Shown here: piece by piece, positions 12,511-21,445 of the stretch
Numbering within the stretch: the stretch's first letter is position 1
Layout: the number at the start of each line of letters is the position of its first letter
IMG/VR virus record: IMGVR_UViG_3300028025_003054
Span: 1-31,391 of that record
DNA from: a virus
Length of the DNA: 31,391 nucleotides
Reading direction: 5' to 3' (one strand)
Position numbers and translations under genes: made by a program
The notes under the pieces: model-generated
Told to the model about the DNA's origin: nothing
What the model saw: only the letters and a program-made list of their open reading frames with translations
Database searches by the model: none

Positions 12511-13475
12511 AGATATAACTTCTTATAAGCATTTTCCAAGCTATCAGTCCATTTCCATTCAGCCATCTTTTTATAAATGCTCCATTGATCCACATCGCCA
12601 AATAAAGCTTGAGCTTCAGCAATAGGTCTGCCGGGAATAATTTCAGGATAACAAGTAAATATTTCTGCATTTGTAATGTGCGGCATTACACGCTTAAATA
12701 CAATATGATCGCCCATGCCCACATTTAAAACTACAATTTTTTTATCTTTATAAGCTAAAGTATTTCTAAAAATTAATTCATCATGTTTATATAGTTGCTC
12801 ATTATTTTCTGATCTAATGCCGCCTTGTGGGTTTTTAAGATGCCATGTAGTTGCATCAGGAACAACTAAAAGTTTATAGCCTTTTTGATGTAGGCCATAA
12901 GTAAATAATGTTTCCTCTCTATGTGCTACTCTTGACAAACCTAAATTGTAATCATGGATGCCGGCGCGATAGAGAAAAGAGCAATGTAAATGCTCAACTT
13001 CTTTTGTTTCTTTTATTTCCGCCCATTGAATATTAGGTTCTCGATCAATATCTTCTATTTTGCCTGTGCATTTAGAAGTATCAGGATTAAAAGGCAAAGT
13101 TAATATTGCGCCACCTATAGCTCCAACCTCATCATAACTGTAACTATATAATGTTTCTAATACATTAGGTTCGGGTATGGCATCATCATCCACGCGCCAA
13201 ACCCAATCATAGCCCATAGTATTTGCCATTTGATGAATATGATGTTGGCCTTTTTTAGGGGCATATATCCATTCCCATTTAATGCCTTTATGTTGCAAGA
13301 TACTAAATAAATGTTGATAAATAAAGTTATTACGCATATCTTCAGGCGCATCATTATCATCAAATATAATTAATTTGTCAGGAAGCTTTGTTTGATTGGC
13401 AATAGCATTGATCACTATTGGAAGTGTTGAATTGTATCGACCTCTTGTCGCCACCGAACATAAAACACTAGCCAT
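12507..13475 (-). CDS. GT2 glycosyltransferase fused to a GT9 N-terminal-like domain
   Basis: Residues 1-240 are a GT-A fold family 2 transferase: 'SVATRGRYNSTLPIVINAI', 'IIFDDND' and the metal-binding 'WRVDDDAIPEP' (D96-D98); 'HREET' (185-189) is the likely base region and 'TWHLKN' near 210 binds metal. Residues 245-322 change character: 'KKIVVLNVGMGDHIVFKRVMP', 'CYPEIIPGRPIAEA' and 'WTDSLENAYKKLYL' resemble the N-terminal domain of ADP-heptose-type GT9 enzymes. The gene overlaps the upstream methyltransferase by 8 bases and the downstream GT9 half by 4. Acceptor unknown. Confidence 0.85.
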   Translation of the reverse strand: MASVLCSVATRGRYNSTLPIVINAIANQTKLPDKLIIFDDNDAPEDMRNNFIYQHLFSILQHKGIKWEWIYAPKKGQHHIHQMANTMGYDWVWRVDDDAIPEPNVLETLYSYSYDEVGAIGGAILTLPFNPDTSKCTGKIEDIDREPNIQWAEIKETKEVEHLHCSFLYRAGIHDYNLGLSRVAHREETLFTYGLHQKGYKLLVVPDATTWHLKNPQGGIRSENNEQLYKHDELIFRNTLAYKDKKIVVLNVGMGDHIVFKRVMPHITNAEIFTCYPEIIPGRPIAEAQALFGDVDQWSIYKKMAEWKWTDSLENAYKKLYL

Positions 13476-14097
13476 GATCCCACCTCATAATCATAAGGTT
13501 ACATCTATTTTTATCATTAATAGTTTGTGGTTGTTCTGCAATGTAACCATGCTCATTAATGTAATTAAATTTAAAGTCGGAAAAGTGTGATTCATTTAAG
13601 CCATGAAGCTTATGGTGTTCGCCCCAAAATCCTACAGGCTCATTATGTGGAGTGGTCAATAAAAGTCGTCTGCAATGTTGTTTTAATTTTTGTGCTATTT
13701 TTAATCCATTATCAATATGCTCAATAATTTCAAAAGCAATAATAGTGTCGTATTGTTTTAAGGGAAAAGTATTAATGTCTGCATAAGCAAAAGATATGTT
13801 TTCATTCCATTGTTGTTCTTGTGCTACTTGAATAATAATAGGATCATAATCTAATCCCATGTAATTAATGTCATTAGGAAGGAACTGTGATCCGTATCCT
13901 GTAGAACATCCTATTTCAAGTATATTTTTACCAAGAAGATGGCGGTTAGCCCAAAGATAACGAGTGGCTTCTCTAGGATAGACAGGATCGCCTTTTAGAA
14001 AAACCGCTCGCTCATAATTGTTAGATAATAAATATCTATATAATTGATCATCATATTGTTTAGCATACGCTAAAGCATCTTGTTTTGTCTTATCCAT
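13468..14097 (-). CDS. Class I SAM-dependent methyltransferase
   Basis: 209 residues with the SAM-binding motif 'ILEIGCSTGYGS' (59-70), the acidic end of strand 2 in 'MGLDYDP' (D83), and 'DTIIAFEIIEHI' (motif IV region), the pattern of Methyltransf_11/UbiG-like enzymes. No DNA-methylase catalytic motif (NPPY, PC) is present, so a sugar or small acceptor is more likely. It overlaps the GT2 gene, which suggests that the two act on the same glycan, for example by capping it. Confidence 0.88.
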   Translation of the reverse strand: MDKTKQDALAYAKQYDDQLYRYLLSNNYERAVFLKGDPVYPREATRYLWANRHLLGKNILEIGCSTGYGSQFLPNDINYMGLDYDPIIIQVAQEQQWNENISFAYADINTFPLKQYDTIIAFEIIEHIDNGLKIAQKLKQHCRRLLLTTPHNEPVGFWGEHHKLHGLNESHFSDFKFNYINEHGYIAEQPQTINDKNRCNLMIMRWDHG

Positions 14098-14106
14098 TAA
14101 TGTCCT

Positions 14107-16509
14107 TTATGCGGCTGGATATACGGCATCCACTAATTGTCCCGAACTTAAAGCAGTTGCAAAAACTATTTGATTGCCTGAAGTTACAGTTACATCGCTT
14201 CCATTTCTCATTCTAACGCCTTGTAAATATACATCAATTTTACCTGAAACATAATTTAAGCTTGTCGAAAATGTAGTTTGCGATGCAGTTGATGTAAATG
14301 TATCGTAAGTTAATGATCCTGTTGATACGCCTGAATAGCCTGAATAGCCTGATATACCACTAAAACCACTAGCGCCATTTTGGCCTGAAAATCCGCTTAT
14401 TCCAACTGCGCCTGAATATCCGCTATAGCCTGAATAGCCTGATATTCCCACTTGACCACTATATCCTGAAATTCCTTCAGCTCCACTAAATCCGCTATAA
14501 CCACTAATTCCGCTAAAGCCTGAATAACCTGAAAAACCGCTAAAACCTGACACGCCAATATTAATACCTGTGTAAGCAATAGCTTGAACAACATCGGTTA
14601 CTGTGCAAGGGCTAATAGTAAATGATGTGCCATTAGTAGCCACTACATCAGCATCAGCTAATTTAGCACCATTTCGATATACATCTAAATAACCAACAGT
14701 ATATGAAACATTAAATACAGTTTGCCCGGCAGTAGGTGTGAAATCAGTTACAACTCTTGCGGTGCTAGTTGCGTTAATGCCACTATAGCCACTATAACCA
14801 CTATAGCCTGACACGCCCGAACCTGAATAGCCTGAATAACCTGAAATGCCACTTGCGCCTTCAGCTCCACTAAAGCCTGATATACCTGACGCGCCATTGA
14901 TGCCACTATAACCTGACAAACCTTGTTCGCCACTATAGCCGGAATAACCTGAATATCCTGACAAGCCGGGAGCGCCAATTTCGCCACTCCATCCACTATA
15001 GCCGCTAAATCCGCTTATACCTTCCGCACCTGAATAGCCTGAAAAACCACTATATCCACTAGCTCCATCAGCACCGCTAAAACCGGATATACCTGAAGCG
15101 CCATTAATGCCACTAAATCCGCTTAAACCTTGTTCGCCACTATAACCACTATAGCCGCTATAACCACTTAAACCTTGAGCGCCAACCTGTCCCGAATAAC
15201 CGCTAAATCCGCTAATGCCTGACGCTCCGCTAAAACCACTATAACCACTAAAACCACTATAGCCACTAAAGCCTGATACACCATTAACAAGAGCAAATAT
15301 TAAATCATGATTATTAGAAAAACCTGTAGTGCCTGTGCCTACACTTGAAATTAAATTAACAGGGTATTCCCAATAAGAAGTAGAAGTGCCTGCATTATAA
15401 TGAATAGGCGTTCCATTAATTTCCCAAGTTTGAGAATTAGAGCTTGAAGTTCTATCTTGAATAACAAATTGTTCGGTTTCTTTTAGTAATGCCAAATAAA
15501 TATCAACATCATCATTATTTTGAGTAAGATGTGAAACACTAATTGCCGTTGCACTTATTTGAGTTGCATTGTTCCAAGTTAAATATCCATTTCCCGGATA
15601 ACCTGATGTTGCAGTTGTATTTGCATTGTATTCAAAAAAGCTTGATGATGAGCCGGGAGTTCCGCTAAATCCGCTAATGCCTGAATAGCCTGACGCACCG
15701 CTAAATCCTGAAAAACCTGATTGACCTACTTGTCCGCTAAAACCGCTATAGCCACTAAATCCTGACAAACCAACTTCACCGCTAAAACCGCTATAGCCTG
15801 AATATCCTGATTGGCCATCTTGACCTGAATATCCGCTTAAACCATTTATTCCTGAATATCCACTAAAACCTGATATGCCTGACGCGCCGGAATAACCACT
15901 TAATCCGCTAAAGCCTTGCGCACCAACTTCGCCTGAAAAACCACTAAAGCCTGATATACCGGATGCGCCAATTTGGCCACTAAATCCACTAAAACCACTA
16001 TAGCCACTAGCGCCGTCTAAACCCGAATAACCACTTAAACCATTTACGCCTGAATATCCGCTATATCCGCTTACGCCTGATCCGCTAAAACCTGAATAAC
16101 CTGATATACCACTAGCGCCATTTTGACCTGAATAGCCACTAAAGCCACTAATTCCTTGTGCGCCACTAAAGCCACTTATGCCTTGAGGGCCTGTAGCTCC
16201 ACTATAACCACTTATACCTGATCCTGAATATCCGCTAAATCCTGATTGACCACTATAGCCTGATTGACCACTATAACCTGACTGACCATCCTGACCACTA
16301 TATCCACTAAAGCCTGATATACCTTGTGGGCCTGTAGCACCGCTAAAACCACTATAGCCGCTAAAGCCGCTAGCTCCACTACCGCCTGCGCCACTATAAC
16401 CTGAAAATCCTGAAAAACCTGATAAACCACTATATCCTGATTGACCAGCAGTAGTAAGCTCAACTGTTAAATTATTTGAATCAACAACATCTATTTGATA
16501 ATTAGCCAT
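14107..16509 (-). CDS. Collagen-like tail fibre, Gly-X-Ser repeats
   Basis: An 800-residue fibre with three stretches of strict Gly-X-Y triplets, about residues 24-285, 407-580 and 648-732, mostly G-F-S, G-Y-S, G-A-S and G-I-S with rare G-P-Q. Three non-repeat domains interrupt or end it: about 286-406 ('FFEYNANTTATSG...', beta-rich), about 583-647 ('GQTVFNVSYTVGYLDVYRNG') and the C-terminal 734-800 ('SQTTFSTSL...GKIDVYLQG'). The last two are related beta modules found on many phage fibres. A trimeric collagen-like stalk with receptor-facing heads is likely. It follows the tip and fibre genes, and glycan enzymes follow it. Start ATG at 16509. Confidence 0.88.
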   Translation of the reverse strand: MANYQIDVVDSNNLTVELTTAGQSGYSGLSGFSGFSGYSGAGGSGASGFSGYSGFSGATGPQGISGFSGYSGQDGQSGYSGQSGYSGQSGFSGYSGSGISGYSGATGPQGISGFSGAQGISGFSGYSGQNGASGISGYSGFSGSGVSGYSGYSGVNGLSGYSGLDGASGYSGFSGFSGQIGASGISGFSGFSGEVGAQGFSGLSGYSGASGISGFSGYSGINGLSGYSGQDGQSGYSGYSGFSGEVGLSGFSGYSGFSGQVGQSGFSGFSGASGYSGISGFSGTPGSSSSFFEYNANTTATSGYPGNGYLTWNNATQISATAISVSHLTQNNDDVDIYLALLKETEQFVIQDRTSSSNSQTWEINGTPIHYNAGTSTSYWEYPVNLISSVGTGTTGFSNNHDLIFALVNGVSGFSGYSGFSGYSGFSGASGISGFSGYSGQVGAQGLSGYSGYSGYSGEQGLSGFSGINGASGISGFSGADGASGYSGFSGYSGAEGISGFSGYSGWSGEIGAPGLSGYSGYSGYSGEQGLSGYSGINGASGISGFSGAEGASGISGYSGYSGSGVSGYSGYSGYSGINATSTARVVTDFTPTAGQTVFNVSYTVGYLDVYRNGAKLADADVVATNGTSFTISPCTVTDVVQAIAYTGINIGVSGFSGFSGYSGFSGISGYSGFSGAEGISGYSGQVGISGYSGYSGYSGAVGISGFSGQNGASGFSGISGYSGYSGVSTGSLTYDTFTSTASQTTFSTSLNYVSGKIDVYLQGVRMRNGSDVTVTSGNQIVFATALSSGQLVDAVYPAA
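14330..16440 (-). repeat. Low-complexity DNA coding for the Gly-X-Ser triplets
   Basis: Highly repetitive 9- and 18-base units encoding GFSGYSG-type peptides, broken by unique blocks at about 15290-15650 and 14570-14765. Synonymous codons vary between units, so the repeat is kept at protein level more than at DNA level, but recombination between units could still change the fibre length. Confidence 0.8.
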
Positions 16510-16510
16510 G

Positions 16511-16990
16511 TTAGTTTACCACTCCGTCTGATCGCACTAAAAATAATAAAAATATAATCATATCTTGCGCTGGAGTTGAGCCACTCGCTGGAAATGAAAT
16601 TTTAATTCTACCTGAAAAACCTACGCAAGGATCAGCATTAATATCTAATTGTGCGTCAGTAGAAATAACTGACCATGTGGATTCGTCTATTTCTAAAGTA
16701 AATGAGCCTGCGGCATCAACACGATTAGATATAGTTAATGAAACAGGGGATGGTGGTGGGCTATAATCTGCAATATCAAAAGTAAGCCCATAACGAGAAT
16801 CACGAATATTAGATAATTGCCTACGAATAATTTGAGCATTAATAGTAACTCCAGTTAAATCAACTGGCGTTCCATTGCTTTTAAATGCTAAATTCCAATA
16901 TGTTTTTTGATTATATACAAGTTCGCCTGCAATAATTTCATTATCAAAGCCCGACACTTGTTGAAGGGTATTTTTATTAAAGATCGCCAT
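16511..16990 (-). CDS. Hypothetical virion protein of the fibre module
   Basis: 159 residues, beta-rich: 'YNQKTYWNLAFKSNGTPVDLTGVTINAQIIRR', 'AAGSFTLEIDESTWSVI', 'GFSGRIKISFPASG'. The 'DLTGVTI.AQIRR' part resembles N-terminal domains of baseplate or receptor-binding-associated proteins. It ends one base before the collagen-like fibre start. Likely an adaptor between tail tip and fibre (inference). AAGGAAAAAAA precedes the ATG, after an 80-base gap in which I see no gene. Confidence 0.62.
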   Translation of the reverse strand: MAIFNKNTLQQVSGFDNEIIAGELVYNQKTYWNLAFKSNGTPVDLTGVTINAQIIRRQLSNIRDSRYGLTFDIADYSPPPSPVSLTISNRVDAAGSFTLEIDESTWSVISTDAQLDINADPCVGFSGRIKISFPASGSTPAQDMIIFLLFLVRSDGVVN

Positions 16991-17070
16991 TTTTTTTCCT
17001 TACAAGGTTAATAACGCAAGCATCTCTCTGACGCAATGCGATGGTCTTATCTTGTTTTTATAATTATAAT

Positions 17071-17505
17071 TTAACTCGACCAAATTGCAGTAGGAGTTGT
17101 TGGAAAATTTACATCTCCAGCTACAGGGTTTATAGCTATAACTCTTACTTGATTTCTAAATGTAATAAACTCTGCTTGATTAGTTAAATATGGATTACTT
17201 AATGCTGGATCAGCAACATCAGGAATTGTTGTCCAATCAGTTTGTGTTAGCAAATTAACCGCAGTAACTTTATTATCTTGAGCAGTAGGAACATAAGGTG
17301 GTGGTGGCACATATTCAGCTACTACACCATAATTACCCGCTACACATTGGTCAAATATTTGTTTAGATGCTGGGTTGCTTGTATCTAAAGGATTAGCACT
17401 AAATGGCACAAATTTTTCTTTTAAGTCATCAAAGTCTACTTCACAGTTAATAACTGTGTGTTCTGCGTTAGCCCAAATAGGGTTTTTTACATTTGTATAA
17501 TTCAT
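17071..17505 (-). CDS. Phage tail assembly chaperone-like protein (fibre module)
   Basis: 144 residues. The second half, 'NKVTAVNLLTQTDWTTIPDV', 'NPYLTNQAEFITFRNQVRVIA' and 'FPTTPTAIW', is the pattern of the Phage_tail_APC family of fibre assembly chaperones: N-x-x-A-x-x-L-L-x-x-T-D-W, then EF-x-x-(Y/F)R-x-x-VR. The first half is a variable domain with a PPPPYVP hinge. It lies between the two fibre genes it would serve. Confidence 0.8.
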   Translation of the reverse strand: MNYTNVKNPIWANAEHTVINCEVDFDDLKEKFVPFSANPLDTSNPASKQIFDQCVAGNYGVVAEYVPPPPYVPTAQDNKVTAVNLLTQTDWTTIPDVADPALSNPYLTNQAEFITFRNQVRVIAINPVAGDVNFPTTPTAIWSS

Positions 17506-17515
17506 ATATTTTCCT

Positions 17516-18070
17516 TTAAGATATTCTTACCCAAAGACCTGAAGAAGCCACGCTACCAGTATTATCAGCATTTGCACTTGACATACATCTCCAAGTTCCT
17601 GTATTTATTAAAGTAACGGCTACAGTTCCATTTGCCGCTACATTCCAAGTGGTGTTGGCTCTATAAATGGATGTGCCTGTTGCATATAAACTGCTTCCAG
17701 CAATAGTAGTATTAACGTCATAACTTGTTCTATCTTGTGGTCTACCTGTAATATAACTACCAATAGCATATAATGTAGTATTAGTAATTGCACCTGTTTG
17801 ACCATTAAGAGAAGTAACACCGCCACCTGCTGGCGTGGATGATATCCAAGTTGATCCGTTTGAAGTTAATATATTACCATTTGATCCAGGAGCTACTACT
17901 TGAATGGCGCTTGTGCCGTTACCTAAAAGAACATTATTAGCAGTTAAAGTTGCCGCCCCTGTGCCACCATTAGCAACCGCTTGAATGCCTGTAACACCTG
18001 TGGCCACATCAAGCTGACCTGATGTATTTACTTTATTAGCCAATTGGCTTAAATTAAAAGCTTGTGTCAT
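17516..18070 (-). CDS. Tail fibre-like protein
   Basis: 184 residues: a short helical head (MTQAFNLSQLANKVNTSGQL) then 'GTGAATLTANNVLLGNGTSAIQVVAPGSNGNILTSNGSTW', a beta-repeat seen in many phage fibres, and a C-terminal beta domain ('TWNVAANGTVAVTLINTGTW...SSGLWVRIS'). Located between the tip protein and the assembly chaperone. A short side fibre or a fibre base is likely. Confidence 0.72.
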   Translation of the reverse strand: MTQAFNLSQLANKVNTSGQLDVATGVTGIQAVANGGTGAATLTANNVLLGNGTSAIQVVAPGSNGNILTSNGSTWISSTPAGGGVTSLNGQTGAITNTTLYAIGSYITGRPQDRTSYDVNTTIAGSSLYATGTSIYRANTTWNVAANGTVAVTLINTGTWRCMSSANADNTGSVASSGLWVRIS

Positions 18071-18079
18071 TTTTTCCCC

Positions 18080-21000
18080 TTATGCCGCACCTGCGGACGC
18101 AAATGTTTGTTGAATAAATACGACTGAAGTTGTTGTATATGCAGTTGTTAAACTCCATACACCTGTGGAAGTAGTATAATCAACAGATTCTTCTAATAAT
18201 AACCCATTTGCGTATAAATTGAAAGCGTTAGCACCAAAATTAAATGAATAATTAGTTTGTCCTGCTACGCTAAAAGTTAATACATTAACAGGTGTTCCTG
18301 TAGGAGTTGTTAAATTATTACCACTAAATTGAATATTAATTAATTTGCCAGTTGTTGTTGATGGAAAATTGCCTAATACATTTCCTGCTATATCAAAATC
18401 TTGCTCATTTAAAACAGTTCCATTTATAAATAAAAATTCATACCCTGATTGAAATTCCCATAATGTAGGGGTAAAACTAGAAGCTGAAGTTAAATCTTCT
18501 TCCCACCTTGTAAAAGCAGGATAAGAAGCATTTGTAGCACGATAATTATAAATATTGTCGCCAGCTACAACACTTGTTACAGTTGTTGTAAAGGTAATAG
18601 TTCGCGTTAAGTAATTAACGCTTGATACAGTATATTGAGTTGGAGTGCCTGTATTGGCAAAAGTCATTTTACTTCCAACCAAAATAGCTTGATAAGGCAT
18701 AGTTGCACTATCCCAAACTACATCCGCACCTGATACACTATCCACAGTTAAATGAGTATTATCATAAAATACGCCACTAGATTTAGCGCGCATAGATATA
18801 ACTGATACAACATCATTTAAAGTAGCACCTACGCTTAATGTAACGCTTGCTGATGCGTCTGTATATTCTGTTTCAGATAATAAACAACCATTTTGAAATA
18901 CTAAACATTGATCAACAATATAATTAGCATCGCGAGTAACGCTAAAGACAGTTTGACCTGAAGTAGCATCAAAATTATCAATCGTAATAAAAAAATCATC
19001 AGGAGCAGTAAATCCTACTACTCGACCATAAATATCAATCGTTAAAGTAGCGGCACTTCCTGTTTTAGTAGAAGGGCCACCAAAATCTAAAAATTGATCT
19101 AGTGAAGCTACGACTTGCCCTGTATTAGTATTTTGAACTTTAATTTGACCTGTGCCAATAGTTGTTGTTCCTGTGCCAATCACTTGTCCAGTAGCTTGAT
19201 CTAAATCAATAATATTTGTTCCATCAGGTAAAGCTGACCATATTCTAGGATTAAATTTTAATGCAGTAGTAGGAACAAAAGAACCAGTAGCGCCAGCGTA
19301 ACCTGCAAAGTCTGTGTCAAAACTAAATTTACGGCTTTGTCTATTTGCATAAGCAAGGTAAATATTAGTTCCAAAAGCAGGATCAGCTAAATACCATTTA
19401 TAATCGGCAGGATTAGAAGATGGACTTGATGATGCAGTATTAAAAAGACCATAATAAAGTCTATTAGCAGGGCTAAAATTAAAGTTGCTTGATCCAGTAA
19501 TATTGTCAGCATAAGCTACAGAAAGATATTTTTCAGTATATTGAAATGTTCTTGGTCGCCATTGAAAAACGGCTGATGCTAATGAAAAATCACTTGTTGC
19601 AATTTGATTAACCATGCGACTAAAAAAATACCAATTACCTGCTGAAATGCCATAAAGTTGCACAGTTGGCATAGCAGTATTAGGACTATAAGGATTGCCA
19701 TTAGATTGAATGGCCGTAGTGCCTGCAAATATAAGTTGAGCAGTTGTTGGGTATTGATAGGCTGAATACCAAATTTCAGCATATTGCGTTATACCAGCGC
19801 TTGAGCTTGTAACAGTTATATCAAAATAAGGATTATCAACTGATGGATAATTAGCTGATATAACAGGAACGGGAATTGTGCCAAAAGTAACAGGTGATCC
19901 TATACCTGTATTGGGTGCAGGTGTAAATTGAGTTATATTGCGATCATCATAAACTTGTGGATTATATTCCATTAAAGTTAATTCAGCCGTAATTGCACCT
20001 GTGTCTGCTATTTTTTCTATAACTTTTGATACCCTAAATAATTTAGCCGCCCATCCATAATTAGTATTAGTTACTGTTACTATATCACCAGCTTCTAATT
20101 GAATGCCAATATATGTAATTTCTAAAACAACTTGTAAATCTTCTCTTGCCGCTTCAAGCATTCTGTTTGCAAGGTATTGAGCCGTTACATTGTTGTTTGT
20201 TAAATATAAATTAACTGATTGTTTATTAACAGGCTCATTTGGAAATAATAATTGAGGTGCAATAGTTTGAAGATTAAATGTTGCTGAATTAAATGTATCT
20301 TTTTCTGATACATCAGGAAATTTAACTTCTATAACATTAAAAGAATTTGCCAAATCTATTGGTGTTATTTGTATAGGCGAAATAATATTACTATCGCTTA
20401 AAGCCATTGCTATTGTATAAGATGGTGTTTGTGTAATAACGCCCCAAGTGCCTGTAATCTCATTATATTTAACCAAACAATCGCAACAATCTGACATTGC
20501 TTGAATGTTTTGCATAATTTTTTGATTAGTATCTATTACGCCATTAAATTGAAATCTTGGTTGAGTTGAGCTTCCACCTGTATATGGCGTATAAGTAAAA
20601 GATGCATTTGAATAAGTATTTAAAGCAGTTAATGATGCAGTATCAATTTGAGATGTAGCAATAGCCGCACCATATCTTGTAGAAGTAAAATAATCTAGGA
20701 AACAATCGCCGGGAGCAATTCTTGAGTTTGTTACTTCAAACCTTGTTGATTGTAATGCAGTTAAAGCACGATCAGCATTATATTTAAGATGAATAATTGC
20801 AAAAGCACAATTGCTCATTAATTTAGTGCTATCCCATGTATAAATTAATCCTGCTGATTGCATAACAGTTATTGCAGATATTCCACTATTAGTTGGATTG
20901 CTTGAGCCATTACGATATAAATATATATCCATATATCCAGCTATATTTTGAACTTCGCTAGTTGATTCATCTTCTAATGAATCGACAGAATATCCATTAA

Positions 21001-21445
21001 CATTAAAATTAACTTTTTTACCGCCCCAATATATATTTCCAAAAGTAATAGTATCAGGCGATCCACCTGTTTCTGTGTTTGTTACTTCAGATAAAGATAT
21101 AACCCAGTATATGTCTTGATTGTCTGCCGTAATAGACATATCGGTAACAATGCCACCTACATAAGCTTTGCCATAAACAACTGGCAATTTATTATCGCCA
21201 GCAGGCGGAAGTTGTTGGCGACTGCCAGGATTAGGTTGATTAGCCTGTTCAAAATTACCTGCGCTTGGTGGTTTTGGCGCAAAAAGACTAGATACAATAG
21301 TTGATGCAATCATATTAATTGCAAACCCAACAACTGTTGCAGTAAATCCTGAAAGGCCAATAGCGGCGGCAATAATAGAACCTGCCGCTAATGCTTCAGA
21401 GCAATATAAAAACCAAATTAAAAATATTAATATAAAACGAATCAT
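18080..21445 (-). CDS. Tail tip protein (lambda J-like, host specificity)
   Basis: 1121 residues from the ATG at 21445, which overlaps the GNAT stop (ATGA). After two hydrophobic N-terminal stretches (a signal-like one ending 'EALAAG', then 'IGLSGFTATVVGFAINMIAS') comes the J-type start 'DNKLPVVYGKAYVGGIVTDM'. The body has hub-like domains ('DCCDCLVKYNEITGTWGV', 'LEITYIGIQLEAGDIVTVTNTNYGW') and a fibronectin-like middle. The C-terminal third holds three beta modules of the 'GQTVFSVT...VFQNGCLLSETEY' type, which look exchangeable. It should contact the host receptor. Size and order fit siphovirus tips. Confidence 0.87.
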   Translation of the reverse strand: MIRFILIFLIWFLYCSEALAAGSIIAAAIGLSGFTATVVGFAINMIASTIVSSLFAPKPPSAGNFEQANQPNPGSRQQLPPAGDNKLPVVYGKAYVGGIVTDMSITADNQDIYWVISLSEVTNTETGGSPDTITFGNIYWGGKKVNFNVNGYSVDSLEDESTSEVQNIAGYMDIYLYRNGSSNPTNSGISAITVMQSAGLIYTWDSTKLMSNCAFAIIHLKYNADRALTALQSTRFEVTNSRIAPGDCFLDYFTSTRYGAAIATSQIDTASLTALNTYSNASFTYTPYTGGSSTQPRFQFNGVIDTNQKIMQNIQAMSDCCDCLVKYNEITGTWGVITQTPSYTIAMALSDSNIISPIQITPIDLANSFNVIEVKFPDVSEKDTFNSATFNLQTIAPQLLFPNEPVNKQSVNLYLTNNNVTAQYLANRMLEAAREDLQVVLEITYIGIQLEAGDIVTVTNTNYGWAAKLFRVSKVIEKIADTGAITAELTLMEYNPQVYDDRNITQFTPAPNTGIGSPVTFGTIPVPVISANYPSVDNPYFDITVTSSSAGITQYAEIWYSAYQYPTTAQLIFAGTTAIQSNGNPYSPNTAMPTVQLYGISAGNWYFFSRMVNQIATSDFSLASAVFQWRPRTFQYTEKYLSVAYADNITGSSNFNFSPANRLYYGLFNTASSSPSSNPADYKWYLADPAFGTNIYLAYANRQSRKFSFDTDFAGYAGATGSFVPTTALKFNPRIWSALPDGTNIIDLDQATGQVIGTGTTTIGTGQIKVQNTNTGQVVASLDQFLDFGGPSTKTGSAATLTIDIYGRVVGFTAPDDFFITIDNFDATSGQTVFSVTRDANYIVDQCLVFQNGCLLSETEYTDASASVTLSVGATLNDVVSVISMRAKSSGVFYDNTHLTVDSVSGADVVWDSATMPYQAILVGSKMTFANTGTPTQYTVSSVNYLTRTITFTTTVTSVVAGDNIYNYRATNASYPAFTRWEEDLTSASSFTPTLWEFQSGYEFLFINGTVLNEQDFDIAGNVLGNFPSTTTGKLINIQFSGNNLTTPTGTPVNVLTFSVAGQTNYSFNFGANAFNLYANGLLLEESVDYTTSTGVWSLTTAYTTTSVVFIQQTFASAGAA

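Noticed and set aside
14330-16440. CRISPR-like periodic repeats and open frames on other strands/frames
   Set aside because: The periodicity comes from Gly-X-Ser codons in one long open frame; the units lack constant length and unique spacers. The other frames are by-products of the repeat.
16991-17070. Promoter or small gene in the 80-base gap within the fibre module
   Set aside because: Only a 7-codon frame and no good promoter pair were seen; it may be just a longer leader.
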